Source of the DNA: Streptomyces roseochromogenus subsp. oscitans DS 12.976
GTDB lineage: Bacteria; Actinomycetota; Actinomycetes; Streptomycetales; Streptomycetaceae
Length of the DNA stretch: 64,000 nucleotides
Assembly (NCBI RefSeq): GCF_000497445.1
Contig: NZ_CM002285.1
Coordinates: 2,240,091-2,304,090, forward strand
Direction: 5' to 3'
Position numbers and translations under genes: made by a program. The notes below the pieces were generated by a model, which was not told the origin of the DNA, searched no databases, and was given only the letters and a program-made list of their open reading frames with translations. Below are positions 57,656-64,000 of the stretch, in pieces (within the stretch, counting starts at the first letter, position 1; every line of letters starts with the position of its first letter).

Positions 57656-58846
57656 TCAGGAGCGTACTTCGAGCAGTGGGACCAGCTGCTCGGCGGGCGT
57701 CATCGAACCGTGGTTGCCGACCAGCGCCGACTCCTTCGGCTCCCGCTCGGTGGCGATGATCAGGACGTCGTCGTGGGCGGCCGCGATCACGTCCCCAAGC
57801 CGGGCGTACACCCGCTCGTCGATGTGCGGCCCGAACCAGCCCGCCGCGATCGCCTCGTCCCGCGAGGCCACCCAGAACTGCTCGCCGAGCACCTCGCGCC
57901 AGCAGGTGAGCACGTCGTTCTCGGCGCCCGGCACCGCGTACACGTGCCGGGCCCGGCCCTCGCCGCCCAGCAGGGCGACCCCGGCGCGCAGCTCCCAGTC
58001 CGTGTCGAAGTCGAAGCGGTGCTCGTCGTCGAACGGGACGTCGACCATGCCGTGGTCGGCGGTGACGTAGAGCGCGCTGCGCGGCGGCAGTTGCTCGGCG
58101 AGGCGCTGGGCGAGCCGGTCGACGTACATCAGCTGGCCGCGCCAGGTGTCGGAGGCGACGCCGTAGCGGTGTCCGGCGCCGTCCAGCTCGGAGTAGTACG
58201 TGTAGACCAGCGAGCGGTCCCCGGCGGCCAGTTGCCCGGCCGCCAGGTCCATGCGCTCCTCACCGCTGAGCCGGCCGTGGAAGCCGCCGCCGCTGAGCGC
58301 GATCTGGGTGAGCGGAGTGTGCTCGAAGGCGGGCGAGGTCACCTGTGCGGTGTGCACTCCTGCCTCGTGGGCCAGCTGGAAGACCGTGGGATACGGCTGC
58401 CAGGCCCGCGGATCGGTGTACGGCTGCCAGCGGAGCTGGTTCATCAGCGCGCCGGTGGCCGGGTCGCGCACGGTGTAGCCGGGCAGGCCGTGCGCGCCGG
58501 GCGGCAGGCCGGTGCCGACGGAGGCGAGGGAGGTCGCGGTGGTCGCCGGGTAGCCGGCGGTGAGGGGGCGGCCGGTGCCGCCGCGCGAGCTGCCGAGCAG
58601 CGAGGCCAGGAAGGGAGCCTCGTCGGCGTGGGCCCGCAGCTGCTCCCAGCCGAGCCCGTCGATCAGGAAGACACAGACCCGGTCGGCCGCGGTCAGTTCC
58701 GGAATGGTGGCGGTCATACCGGCCACACCCAGGCCGGCGGCCAGGGTGGGCAGCAGGTCGGCGAGGGAGCCGGTGCCGTACTCGGGCAGCGGCGCGGTGT
58801 CCAGGGCGAGCGGTTCCGGGTGGTCCCAGGCGGAGAGCTGCGACAT
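57656..58846 (-). CDS. Alkaline-phosphatase-superfamily nucleotide pyrophosphatase/phosphodiesterase-type protein
   Basis: A 396-residue metal-dependent hydrolase. Metal ligands typical of the superfamily are visible: Asp in VFLIDGLGW, the nucleophile Thr in YPATTATSLASVGTGLPPGA, YSELDGAGHRYG, TADHGMVDVP and the final His in VGNHGSM. It lacks a signal peptide, so it should be cytoplasmic. The ATG overlaps the stop of the DUF5998-type gene by one base. Substrate (nucleotide or phosphodiester) is unknown. Confidence 0.85.
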   Translation of the reverse strand: MSQLSAWDHPEPLALDTAPLPEYGTGSLADLLPTLAAGLGVAGMTATIPELTAADRVCVFLIDGLGWEQLRAHADEAPFLASLLGSSRGGTGRPLTAGYPATTATSLASVGTGLPPGAHGLPGYTVRDPATGALMNQLRWQPYTDPRAWQPYPTVFQLAHEAGVHTAQVTSPAFEHTPLTQIALSGGGFHGRLSGEERMDLAAGQLAAGDRSLVYTYYSELDGAGHRYGVASDTWRGQLMYVDRLAQRLAEQLPPRSALYVTADHGMVDVPFDDEHRFDFDTDWELRAGVALLGGEGRARHVYAVPGAENDVLTCWREVLGEQFWVASRDEAIAAGWFGPHIDERVYARLGDVIAAAHDDVLIIATEREPKESALVGNHGSMTPAEQLVPLLEVRS

Positions 58847-59433
58847 CAGCGGGTGAGGTCCGCGGTCGCCTCCGAGATGGCCTGTGCGAAGTCGAGCGCC
58901 TGGCGCACCGTCTCCGGGCCGTCCCCGGCCTCGCTGACGCGCAGGCTGAGGTCGTCCGCCGTGGAGTTGCCCGTGTATCCGTGGTCGGCGTCGCAGTTGG
59001 GGTCGCCGCAGGCGGCGGGCTCCAGGTCGATGCGGCTGACCGCGCCCCAGCCGATGGTCAGCACGACCTCGCGGGGCAGCGTGCCCGGCTTGTACTGCTC
59101 GGGGTTCGCGACCACACGGCTGACCACGACCGAGGAGATCCGGCCGAGCTTCACGGACTCGGTGGAGGTGGTGGCGTACGGCGTCGGGGAGGTCGTGTCG
59201 GCGGCCTGCTCGTCGGTGTGGCTGACGATGAAGCGGTTGCCGGTGAGGACCAGCACGGTCACATGCCGGCGGACCTCGTTCTGGTCGAACGTCGTCTCCT
59301 GGTGGACCAGGTACGACCGGATGGGCTCGCCGCCCACAGCGGCCTCCACCGCCTCGGCCACGAGGGCCGGGTAGTAGCCGCTGCGCTCGATCGCCGCGCG
59401 CAGCCCCTGGGTCGTCGTACCTGTCTTGGCCAT
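58846..59433 (-). CDS. Conserved hypothetical protein (DUF5998-type)
   Basis: A 195-residue protein conserved in Streptomyces. It begins MAKTGTTTQGLRAAIERSGY and contains SYLVHQETTFDQNEVRRHVT, LTGNRFIVSHTDEQAADTTS and a Cys/His/Asp patch CGDPNCDADHGYTG that may bind a metal. I assign it to DUF5998 from memory. I chose ATG 59433. It is 10 bases from the stop of the next upstream gene and overlaps the phosphatase-type gene, so all belong to one leftward operon. Function unknown. Confidence 0.72.
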   Translation of the reverse strand: MAKTGTTTQGLRAAIERSGYYPALVAEAVEAAVGGEPIRSYLVHQETTFDQNEVRRHVTVLVLTGNRFIVSHTDEQAADTTSPTPYATTSTESVKLGRISSVVVSRVVANPEQYKPGTLPREVVLTIGWGAVSRIDLEPAACGDPNCDADHGYTGNSTADDLSLRVSEAGDGPETVRQALDFAQAISEATADLTR

Positions 59434-59443
59434 GGCGTCCATC

Positions 59444-59857
59444 CTAATCCGTGGGCAAGGGGGGTCCAGGCCAGTCGCGGGGACCGGCGGCGGCCTCCGC
59501 AGGCGCGCACGGACGCCTCTGGACAAGTCCCGGCACGATGTCCAGCGCCTCCGCGGCGATCAGACAGGAGGCGGGCGCGGAGCCGCCGGCGGCCGCCTCG
59601 AACGCGACCACGACGGGCGGTGTTTCGCCGAACACCCGCCGCAGCCGGGCCGTCTCCTCGGGGATGGGTTCGCGGAAGACGGGGTCCTGGGAGGCGGCGG
59701 GGCACGAGACGAAGCCGGGACCGGTGAAGATGATCTCCCGGCCGTGGCGATGCATGAGGTGGTACCCGGCAGCCGGCCGCGGCTGCCCGCCGTCCCAGAT
59801 GATCAGCTCCCAGTCCCACCATCTGCCCCGGGGCAGCCGCCGCCCGGCGATCTCCAT
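59444..59857 (-). CDS. Hypothetical protein
   Basis: A 137-residue soluble protein starting MEIAGRRLPRGRWWDWELII with WDGGQPRPAAGYHLMHRHGR and a Pro/Ala-rich end. No family was recognised. The even residue composition, and a spacing of 32 bases from the upstream acetyltransferase gene and 10 bases from the next gene, support a real gene in the operon. Confidence 0.6.
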   Translation of the reverse strand: MEIAGRRLPRGRWWDWELIIWDGGQPRPAAGYHLMHRHGREIIFTGPGFVSCPAASQDPVFREPIPEETARLRRVFGETPPVVVAFEAAAGGSAPASCLIAAEALDIVPGLVQRRPCAPAEAAAGPRDWPGPPLPTD

Positions 59858-59889
59858 GCGGTCCCCCTCCCCCGGTCGGCAGGCCCCGG

Positions 59890-62733
59890 TCAGTACGCCG
59901 GCATCGTGCGCGGACCCAGGTCGTCACGGGCGGGCGGCGGCGCGAGCCGTACCGTGGCGCCGAGGACGCTCACGCCGCGCCCGGCGACGACGACCGGCTC
60001 CAGGGTGACGGCGACCACCTCCGGGTGATCGTCGACCAGCCGGGACACCCGCAGCAGGAGCTCCTCCAGCGCCGGGGTGTCCACGGGGGTGGAGCCGCGC
60101 CAGCCGAACAGCAGCGGTGCCGTGCGGATCGACCGCACCAGCGAGGTCGCCTCGCGGTCGGTGACCGGGACCAGCCGGTGCGCCATGTCTCCGAGCAGCT
60201 GCGAGGCGGCCCCGGCGAGCCCGAAGGACAGCACGGCCCCGGCGGCGGGGTCGATCACCGCGCGTACGACCGTGTCGACCCCCCTGGGCGCCATCCCCTG
60301 CACCACCGGCCGCAGCTCCTGCGGCGGCCCGAACAGCTCGGTCAACTCGGCGTACGCCCGGCGCAGTTGCTCCTCGTCCGCGAGGTCCAGGCGTACGCCG
60401 CCGAGGTCGGCGCGGTGCCTGAGGTGCGGGGCGGTGGCCTTGAGGGCCACCGGGTAGCCGAGGGCGCGGGCGGCTTCGGCGGCGGCGTCGGGGGTGGGAG
60501 CGGGGAGCGCGCGTCGCACCGGGATGCCGTACTCGCCGAGCAGCTCGCAGGTCTCCGCGTCGGAGATGGTGAGCCCTTCCCCGCGCGCGAGCAGCTCACC
60601 GATCAGCCGCGCGGCTCCCTTCTCGTCGATGTCGTCGTACTCGGGCACCTTCCCCGGATCCGTCGCCTCCCGCCGCCACTGCCCGTAGTTGACCGCTTCG
60701 GCCAGTGCCCGGACGGCACGCTCGGCGGCGGGGTAGGCGGGGATGAGCCGGGGTTCGCCCTGAGGGGATTCCGAGCCGGGTTTGTCTGGTGCCGCCACCG
60801 CGGCGGGCCATCGTTCCGCACGGCGGAACTCAGTGCCGGGTGCCTTCTCAACGGCCTGTGGTGCCGTACTGGCCGCAGCCGACAACGCCTCCGCGAGCCC
60901 CCCGAGCTCGACATGCACCACCAGCACCGGCTTACCGGGAACTGCGGCCGCCGCCGATCTGAGCGCCTCCGCCAGCTCCGCGTCCCCCGGCGACGCTTCC
61001 CCGATGGCAGGGATCGCCGTCACCACGACGGAGTCGTACGTGTCGTCGGCCAAGGCCCGCGCCAGCGCCCCGTGGAAGTCCTCCGCCGTCGCCCCGGTCG
61101 TCAGATCCAGCGGCCGCGCCGGCCGCAACCCCTCCGCCAGGCACCGGTCGTACGTCAGCACGCCCAGCGACTCGGAGTTGCCGAGGATCGCCACCCTCGG
61201 CCCGGCGGGCAACGGCTGCCGGGCGAGCAGCAGCCCCGCGTCGACCAGCTCGGTGATCGTGTCGACCCGGATCACCCCGGCCTGCCGCAGCAGCGCGGAG
61301 ACGGTGGCGTGCGGCAGCCGGGTCGCCCGTACCGCGTGTCCCTGCGGCGCGGAACCGACGCCCTGCACCACGACCAGCGGTTTCGCCGCCGCCGTCCGCC
61401 GGGCGAGGCGGGTGAACTTGCGTGGATTGCCGATGGATTCCAGGTACATGAGGACGACGTCGGTCTCGGGGTCGTCGTACCAGTACTGGAGGACGTCGTT
61501 GCCGGAGACGTCCGCACGGTTGCCGGCGGACACGAAGCTCGACAGGCCGGTGACCCCGGTGACCCCTCCCCCGCGCCGGTGCAGCCGGGACAGCAGAGCG
61601 ATGGCGATGGCGCCGGACTGGGCGAACATCCCGATCCGGCCGGGGCGGGGCATCTCGGGGGCCAGGGAGGCGTTCAGCCGGACGCCCGCTGCGGTGTTGA
61701 TGATCCCGAAGGCGTTCGGGCCGATGATCCGCATGCCGTACGCGCGCGCCTGCCGCACGAGCGCCCGCTGCCTCTCACGCCCCTCGGGCCCGCTCTCGGC
61801 GTATCCGGCGGAGAGCACGACGAGTCCCTGCACCCCGTGTTCTCCGCACTCGGCGACCACACCGGGCACGTACTCGGCCGGTACGGCTACGACGGCGAGG
61901 TCGACGGGGTCCTCGATGTCCCGCACGGACCGGTAGGCCGGCACCCCGTCGACCTCCTTGAGGGGCTCGGGGAAGGCCTTGTTCACGGCGTGCAGCCGGC
62001 CGCCGTAGCCGGCGTCGCGGATGTTGCCGAGGACGCTGCGGCCGACCCCGCCGGGGGCGCGGCCGACGCCGACGACCGCCACGGAGCCGGGCGCGAGCAG
62101 CCGTCGTACCGAGCGGGCCTCGGCGCGCTGTTCCCGCGCGCGCTGCACGGCGAGGGAGCGGTCGGTGGGTTCGAGGTCGAACTCCAACCGGACCACGCCG
62201 TCCTCGAAGCTGCGCTGCTGGGTGTAGCCGGCGTCCGTGAACACCTTGATCATCTTGGTGTTGGCGGGCAGCACCTCGGCGGCGAAGCGGCGGATACCAC
62301 GCTCGCGGGCGACGGCCGCGATGTGTTCCAGCAGGGCGGAGGCGACCCCGCGGCCCTGGTGCGCGTCCTGCACCAGGAAGGCGACCTCGGCCTCGGCGGC
62401 CGGCGCGGAGGCGGGCATGCCGTCGGCGCCGATGCGGTCATAGCGTACGGTGGCGATGAACTCGCCGCCGATGGTGGCCGCGAGTCCCACCCGGTCCACA
62501 AAGTCGTGGTGCGTGAAGCGGTGGACGTCCTTGGCGGACAGGCGTGGGTACGGCGCGAAGAAGCGGTAGTACTTCGACTCGTCCGAGACCTGCTCGTAGA
62601 AGCTGACCAGGCGGTCGGCGTCATCAGCGGTGATGGGCCGGATGCGCGCGGTACCTCCGTCGCGCAGCACTACGTCCGCCTCCCAGTGGGCGGGGTACTC
62701 GTGCCGGTCGTGCCGGTCCGCCGGGGTCTGCAT
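59890..62733 (-). CDS. Protein acetyltransferase: GNAT domain fused to NDP-forming acyl-CoA-synthetase-like domains (Pat type)
   Basis: A 947-residue fusion. The N-terminal GNAT domain (residues 20-190) has IRPITADDADRLVSFYEQVS and the acetyl-CoA loop QDAHQGRGVASALL. A CoA-binding Rossmann domain (VAVVGVGRAPGGVGRSVLGN), a succinyl-CoA-ligase-like domain (GPNAFGIIN, FAQSGAIAIALLSRL) and a C-terminal ATP-grasp (LGEYGIPVRRALPAPTPDAA, GYPVALKA) follow. The phosphohistidine loop that normally reads SHTGALAG is replaced by RLPHATVSAL, so acyl-CoA synthesis is doubtful. Such proteins acetylate lysines, for example of acetyl-CoA synthetase. I chose ATG 62733. In Pat of enterobacteria the GNAT is C-terminal; here it is N-terminal. 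Confidence 0.86.
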   Translation of the reverse strand: MQTPADRHDRHEYPAHWEADVVLRDGGTARIRPITADDADRLVSFYEQVSDESKYYRFFAPYPRLSAKDVHRFTHHDFVDRVGLAATIGGEFIATVRYDRIGADGMPASAPAAEAEVAFLVQDAHQGRGVASALLEHIAAVARERGIRRFAAEVLPANTKMIKVFTDAGYTQQRSFEDGVVRLEFDLEPTDRSLAVQRAREQRAEARSVRRLLAPGSVAVVGVGRAPGGVGRSVLGNIRDAGYGGRLHAVNKAFPEPLKEVDGVPAYRSVRDIEDPVDLAVVAVPAEYVPGVVAECGEHGVQGLVVLSAGYAESGPEGRERQRALVRQARAYGMRIIGPNAFGIINTAAGVRLNASLAPEMPRPGRIGMFAQSGAIAIALLSRLHRRGGGVTGVTGLSSFVSAGNRADVSGNDVLQYWYDDPETDVVLMYLESIGNPRKFTRLARRTAAAKPLVVVQGVGSAPQGHAVRATRLPHATVSALLRQAGVIRVDTITELVDAGLLLARQPLPAGPRVAILGNSESLGVLTYDRCLAEGLRPARPLDLTTGATAEDFHGALARALADDTYDSVVVTAIPAIGEASPGDAELAEALRSAAAAVPGKPVLVVHVELGGLAEALSAAASTAPQAVEKAPGTEFRRAERWPAAVAAPDKPGSESPQGEPRLIPAYPAAERAVRALAEAVNYGQWRREATDPGKVPEYDDIDEKGAARLIGELLARGEGLTISDAETCELLGEYGIPVRRALPAPTPDAAAEAARALGYPVALKATAPHLRHRADLGGVRLDLADEEQLRRAYAELTELFGPPQELRPVVQGMAPRGVDTVVRAVIDPAAGAVLSFGLAGAASQLLGDMAHRLVPVTDREATSLVRSIRTAPLLFGWRGSTPVDTPALEELLLRVSRLVDDHPEVVAVTLEPVVVAGRGVSVLGATVRLAPPPARDDLGPRTMPAY

Positions 62734-62870
62734 GGGGCCCAGAGTACGGCTCGCGTCCGACAACGGCGCGGGGCAGTCTGTGGAGGACGGAAGTCGGATC
62801 GAGGCCGCGGTCCGACGACACTCCGGGACAGGACGAAGGTCCGATCCGGGCAGGCTTCACGATATGGGAA

Positions 62871-62886
62871 ACTGGTCTAGACAACC
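62871..62886. promoter_or_regulatory. DasR-responsive element upstream of ptsH
   Basis: ACTGGTCTAGACAACC matches the DasR consensus A(C/G)TGGTCTAGACCA(C/G)T at 14 of 16 positions, with the core TGGTCTAGAC intact. It ends 25 bases before the HPr ATG, a repressing position. DasR is the GntR-type regulator of N-acetylglucosamine uptake and the phosphotransferase system, and its control of ptsH is established in Streptomyces. Confidence 0.78.
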
Positions 62887-62910
62887 CTGAAGACTGAAGG
62901 GCAGCAACAC

Positions 62911-63192
62911 ATGGCTGAGCGCCGCGTCAACGTCGGCTGGGCCGAGGGCCTCCACGCCCGTCCCGCCTCCATCTTCGTCCGAGCCGCCACGGCCGCAGGC
63001 GTCCCGGTGACGATCGCCAAGGCCGACGGGAACCCCGTCAACGCGGCCTCCATGCTGGCCGTCCTGAGCCTCGGTGCCCAGGGTGGCGAGGAGATCGTCC
63101 TCGCCTCCGACGCCGAGGGCGCGGACATCGCCCTGGACCGTCTGGCGAAGCTGGTCGCCGAAGGCCTCGAGGAACTGCCCGAGACGGTCTGA
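62911..63192 (+). CDS. ptsH: Phosphocarrier protein HPr
   Basis: A 93-residue HPr that carries phosphate from enzyme I to the sugar-specific enzymes II of the phosphotransferase system. The active-site His lies in AEGLHARPASIFV (His16), and the region around the regulatory Ser position reads NAASMLAVLSLGAQGGEEIV. The length is typical. It is preceded by a DasR site and followed by a strong terminator, so it is monocistronic. It is conserved next to the protein acetyltransferase gene in Streptomyces. Confidence 0.95.
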   Translation: MAERRVNVGWAEGLHARPASIFVRAATAAGVPVTIAKADGNPVNAASMLAVLSLGAQGGEEIVLASDAEGADIALDRLAKLVAEGLEELPETV

Positions 63193-63211
63193 GCCCCGGC
63201 GCACAGATATT

Positions 63212-63250
63212 CCGGAACCGCGTCGCCCTTTTCGGGCGGCGCGATTCCGG
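63212..63250 (+). terminator. Terminator after ptsH
   Basis: CCGGAACCGCGTCGCCC pairs with GGGCGGCGCGATTCCGG (63212-63250) with two internal mismatches around TTTTC, followed by CTTTT. Confidence 0.8.
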
Positions 63251-63342
63251 CTTTTCCGGGCCCACTGCACGCACACCGGAATCAGGGCAACGTGAAATAC
63301 ACGGCGCCGAATAACTCCACTTCTTTGTATACGGCGCCCGTG

Positions 63343-64000
63343 TTAATGCCGAAGGCCCGACATGTTTACGGCGTGTTGCGAAGTCCTCACACGCTCGCCG
63401 GCCCCGGGAAATCGCAGCCGGTGCGCGCCCGTCGCGCGCTCGGTGTGCAGCGCCGTGACCGCCCGCGCGCGCTCGCCGTCGCCGCGCGCCACCGCGTCGA
63501 CGATGGCGCCGTGCTCCGCCCAGGACTCCACCGGGCTCGGCGACGCCTCCACCGTGTACATCCAGGCGATCTTGTGGCGCAGCTGGCTGAGCATCGCGGT
63601 CAGTGAGGGGCTGCAGGAGGCCTGGGCGAGCGTCTCGTGGAACCAGCCGCCGAGTGAGCGCAGATCCTCGCTGTGCCCCCGCCTGGCCCGCTCCTGGCCC
63701 AGCCTGACCAGGCCACGCAGCACCTTCAGATGGGCCTCGGTGCGCCGCTGTGCGGCCCGGGCGGCCCCGAGCGGCTCCAGGAGCATGCGCATGTCGAGCA
63801 GATCGGCGGCCTCCTGCTCGGTCGGCTCGGCCACGCACGCGCCCGCGTGCCGGCGGGTCACCACGAAGCCCTCGGCCTCCAGGGTGCGCAGGGCCTCACG
63901 GACGGGGACGCGCGAGACGCCGTAGCGGCGGGCCAGGACTTCCTCGGTGAGGCGGCCGCCGCGCGCGTGGACACCGGCGACGATGTCGTCCCGGATCGCC
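63343..64000 (-). CDS. GntR-family (FCD subfamily) transcriptional regulator, partial
   Basis: About 219 residues; the N-terminal start lies beyond the right edge. The winged helix reads RLTEEVLARRYGVSRVPVRE followed by ALRTLEAEGFVV, the GntR signature. The C-terminal FCD ligand domain has DLLDMRMLLEPLGAARAAQR, the metal-binding FHETLAQASCSP and HGAIVDAVARGDGERARAVT. FadR/FCD regulators respond to small acids. Its target is not visible. The C-terminal end RTSQHAVNMSGLRH finishes 93 bases after the ptsH terminator, converging with ptsH. Confidence 0.88.
   Translation of the reverse strand, partial: AIRDDIVAGVHARGGRLTEEVLARRYGVSRVPVREALRTLEAEGFVVTRRHAGACVAEPTEQEAADLLDMRMLLEPLGAARAAQRRTEAHLKVLRGLVRLGQERARRGHSEDLRSLGGWFHETLAQASCSPSLTAMLSQLRHKIAWMYTVEASPSPVESWAEHGAIVDAVARGDGERARAVTALHTERATGAHRLRFPGAGERVRTSQHAVNMSGLRH

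Noticed and set aside
60025..62880. A 951-codon open frame antisense to the acetyltransferase gene
   Set aside because: Same antisense artefact: Gly/Arg/His-rich translation without motifs, opposite a well-defined protein.
1..64000. CRISPR arrays, tRNA or rRNA genes, riboswitches
   Set aside because: No regularly spaced identical repeats with unique spacers, no tRNA cloverleaf-type sequence and no conserved riboswitch core were seen. An automated scan was not possible.
1..64000. TTA (bldA-dependent) codons as a regulatory signal
   Set aside because: I checked several genes by eye and found no certain in-frame TTA, but did not scan all frames exhaustively, so I make no claim.

Overview
The window is high-GC actinobacterial DNA, almost certainly a Streptomyces chromosome. 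The evidence is third-position GC bias, SepH, CutRS, AfsR/SARP and DasR-type sites, and a run of genes whose order matches the conserved actinobacterial block known in Mycobacterium tuberculosis as Rv2689c-Rv2701c. Roughly bases 1-30,800 look accessory; 30,800-64,000 look like conserved core chromosome.

Accessory part. Bases 1-1,600 hold the start of a copper-exporting P-type ATPase operon and a decayed PepSY-domain gene. Bases 1,959-14,767 are the most interesting region, a candidate peptide natural-product (RiPP-like) cluster. A leftward operon encodes a radical SAM enzyme, an MFS exporter and a prolyl oligopeptidase. Facing it, a rightward operon begins with a 49-residue peptide gene, followed by a zinc-ribbon/nucleotide-cyclase/ATPase/TPR protein, a cytoplasmic subtilisin-type protease and a GAF protein. 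A SARP regulator follows on the other strand. Then comes a second small gene made of three perfect-length 25-residue repeats, followed by a JmjC/cupin-type oxygenase. Both peptides share a H-[AS]-A-x9-C pattern with identical spacing, which ties the two halves together. I do not recognise a described family for this system.

Bases 14,800-15,150 are gene debris. Bases 15,400-26,860 are a fructan/sucrose utilisation locus: a LacI regulator, a secreted GH68 levansucrase-type enzyme, a large GH32 levanase-type enzyme with a nested duplicated insert, a PfkB fructokinase, a three-gene CUT2-type sugar ABC transporter and a second LacI regulator. Two operator families are visible, TGTCATCGWTGACA and TGGAWACGWTTCCA-like. 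Bases 27,400-30,800 hold a PIN-type toxin-antitoxin pair with a perfect palindromic operator, a mycothiol-dependent-enzyme relative, a broken IS5-type transposase fused to a fragment of an actinobacterial family of unknown function, and copies of a repeat carrying GCGTC iterons.

Core part. In order: a TRAM-type RNA methyltransferase, a KimA-like APC permease, two TrkA-type proteins, DUF3159 and OB-fold proteins, KdpE/KdpD (without kdpFABC), DUF3710, dUTPase, a thioesterase, DUF3093, DUF4193, CutS/CutR, an inositol monophosphatase family protein, ferrochelatase, an MFS transporter, a sugar-lactone oxidase, SepH, a rhodanese, a VOC protein, thymidine kinase, an alkaline-phosphatase-superfamily protein, a GNAT/acyl-CoA-synthetase-like protein acetyltransferase, HPr of the phosphotransferase system behind a DasR-type site, and a partial GntR regulator. 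No rRNA, tRNA or CRISPR array was seen. All calls come from reading the sequence and family knowledge; no database search was run.
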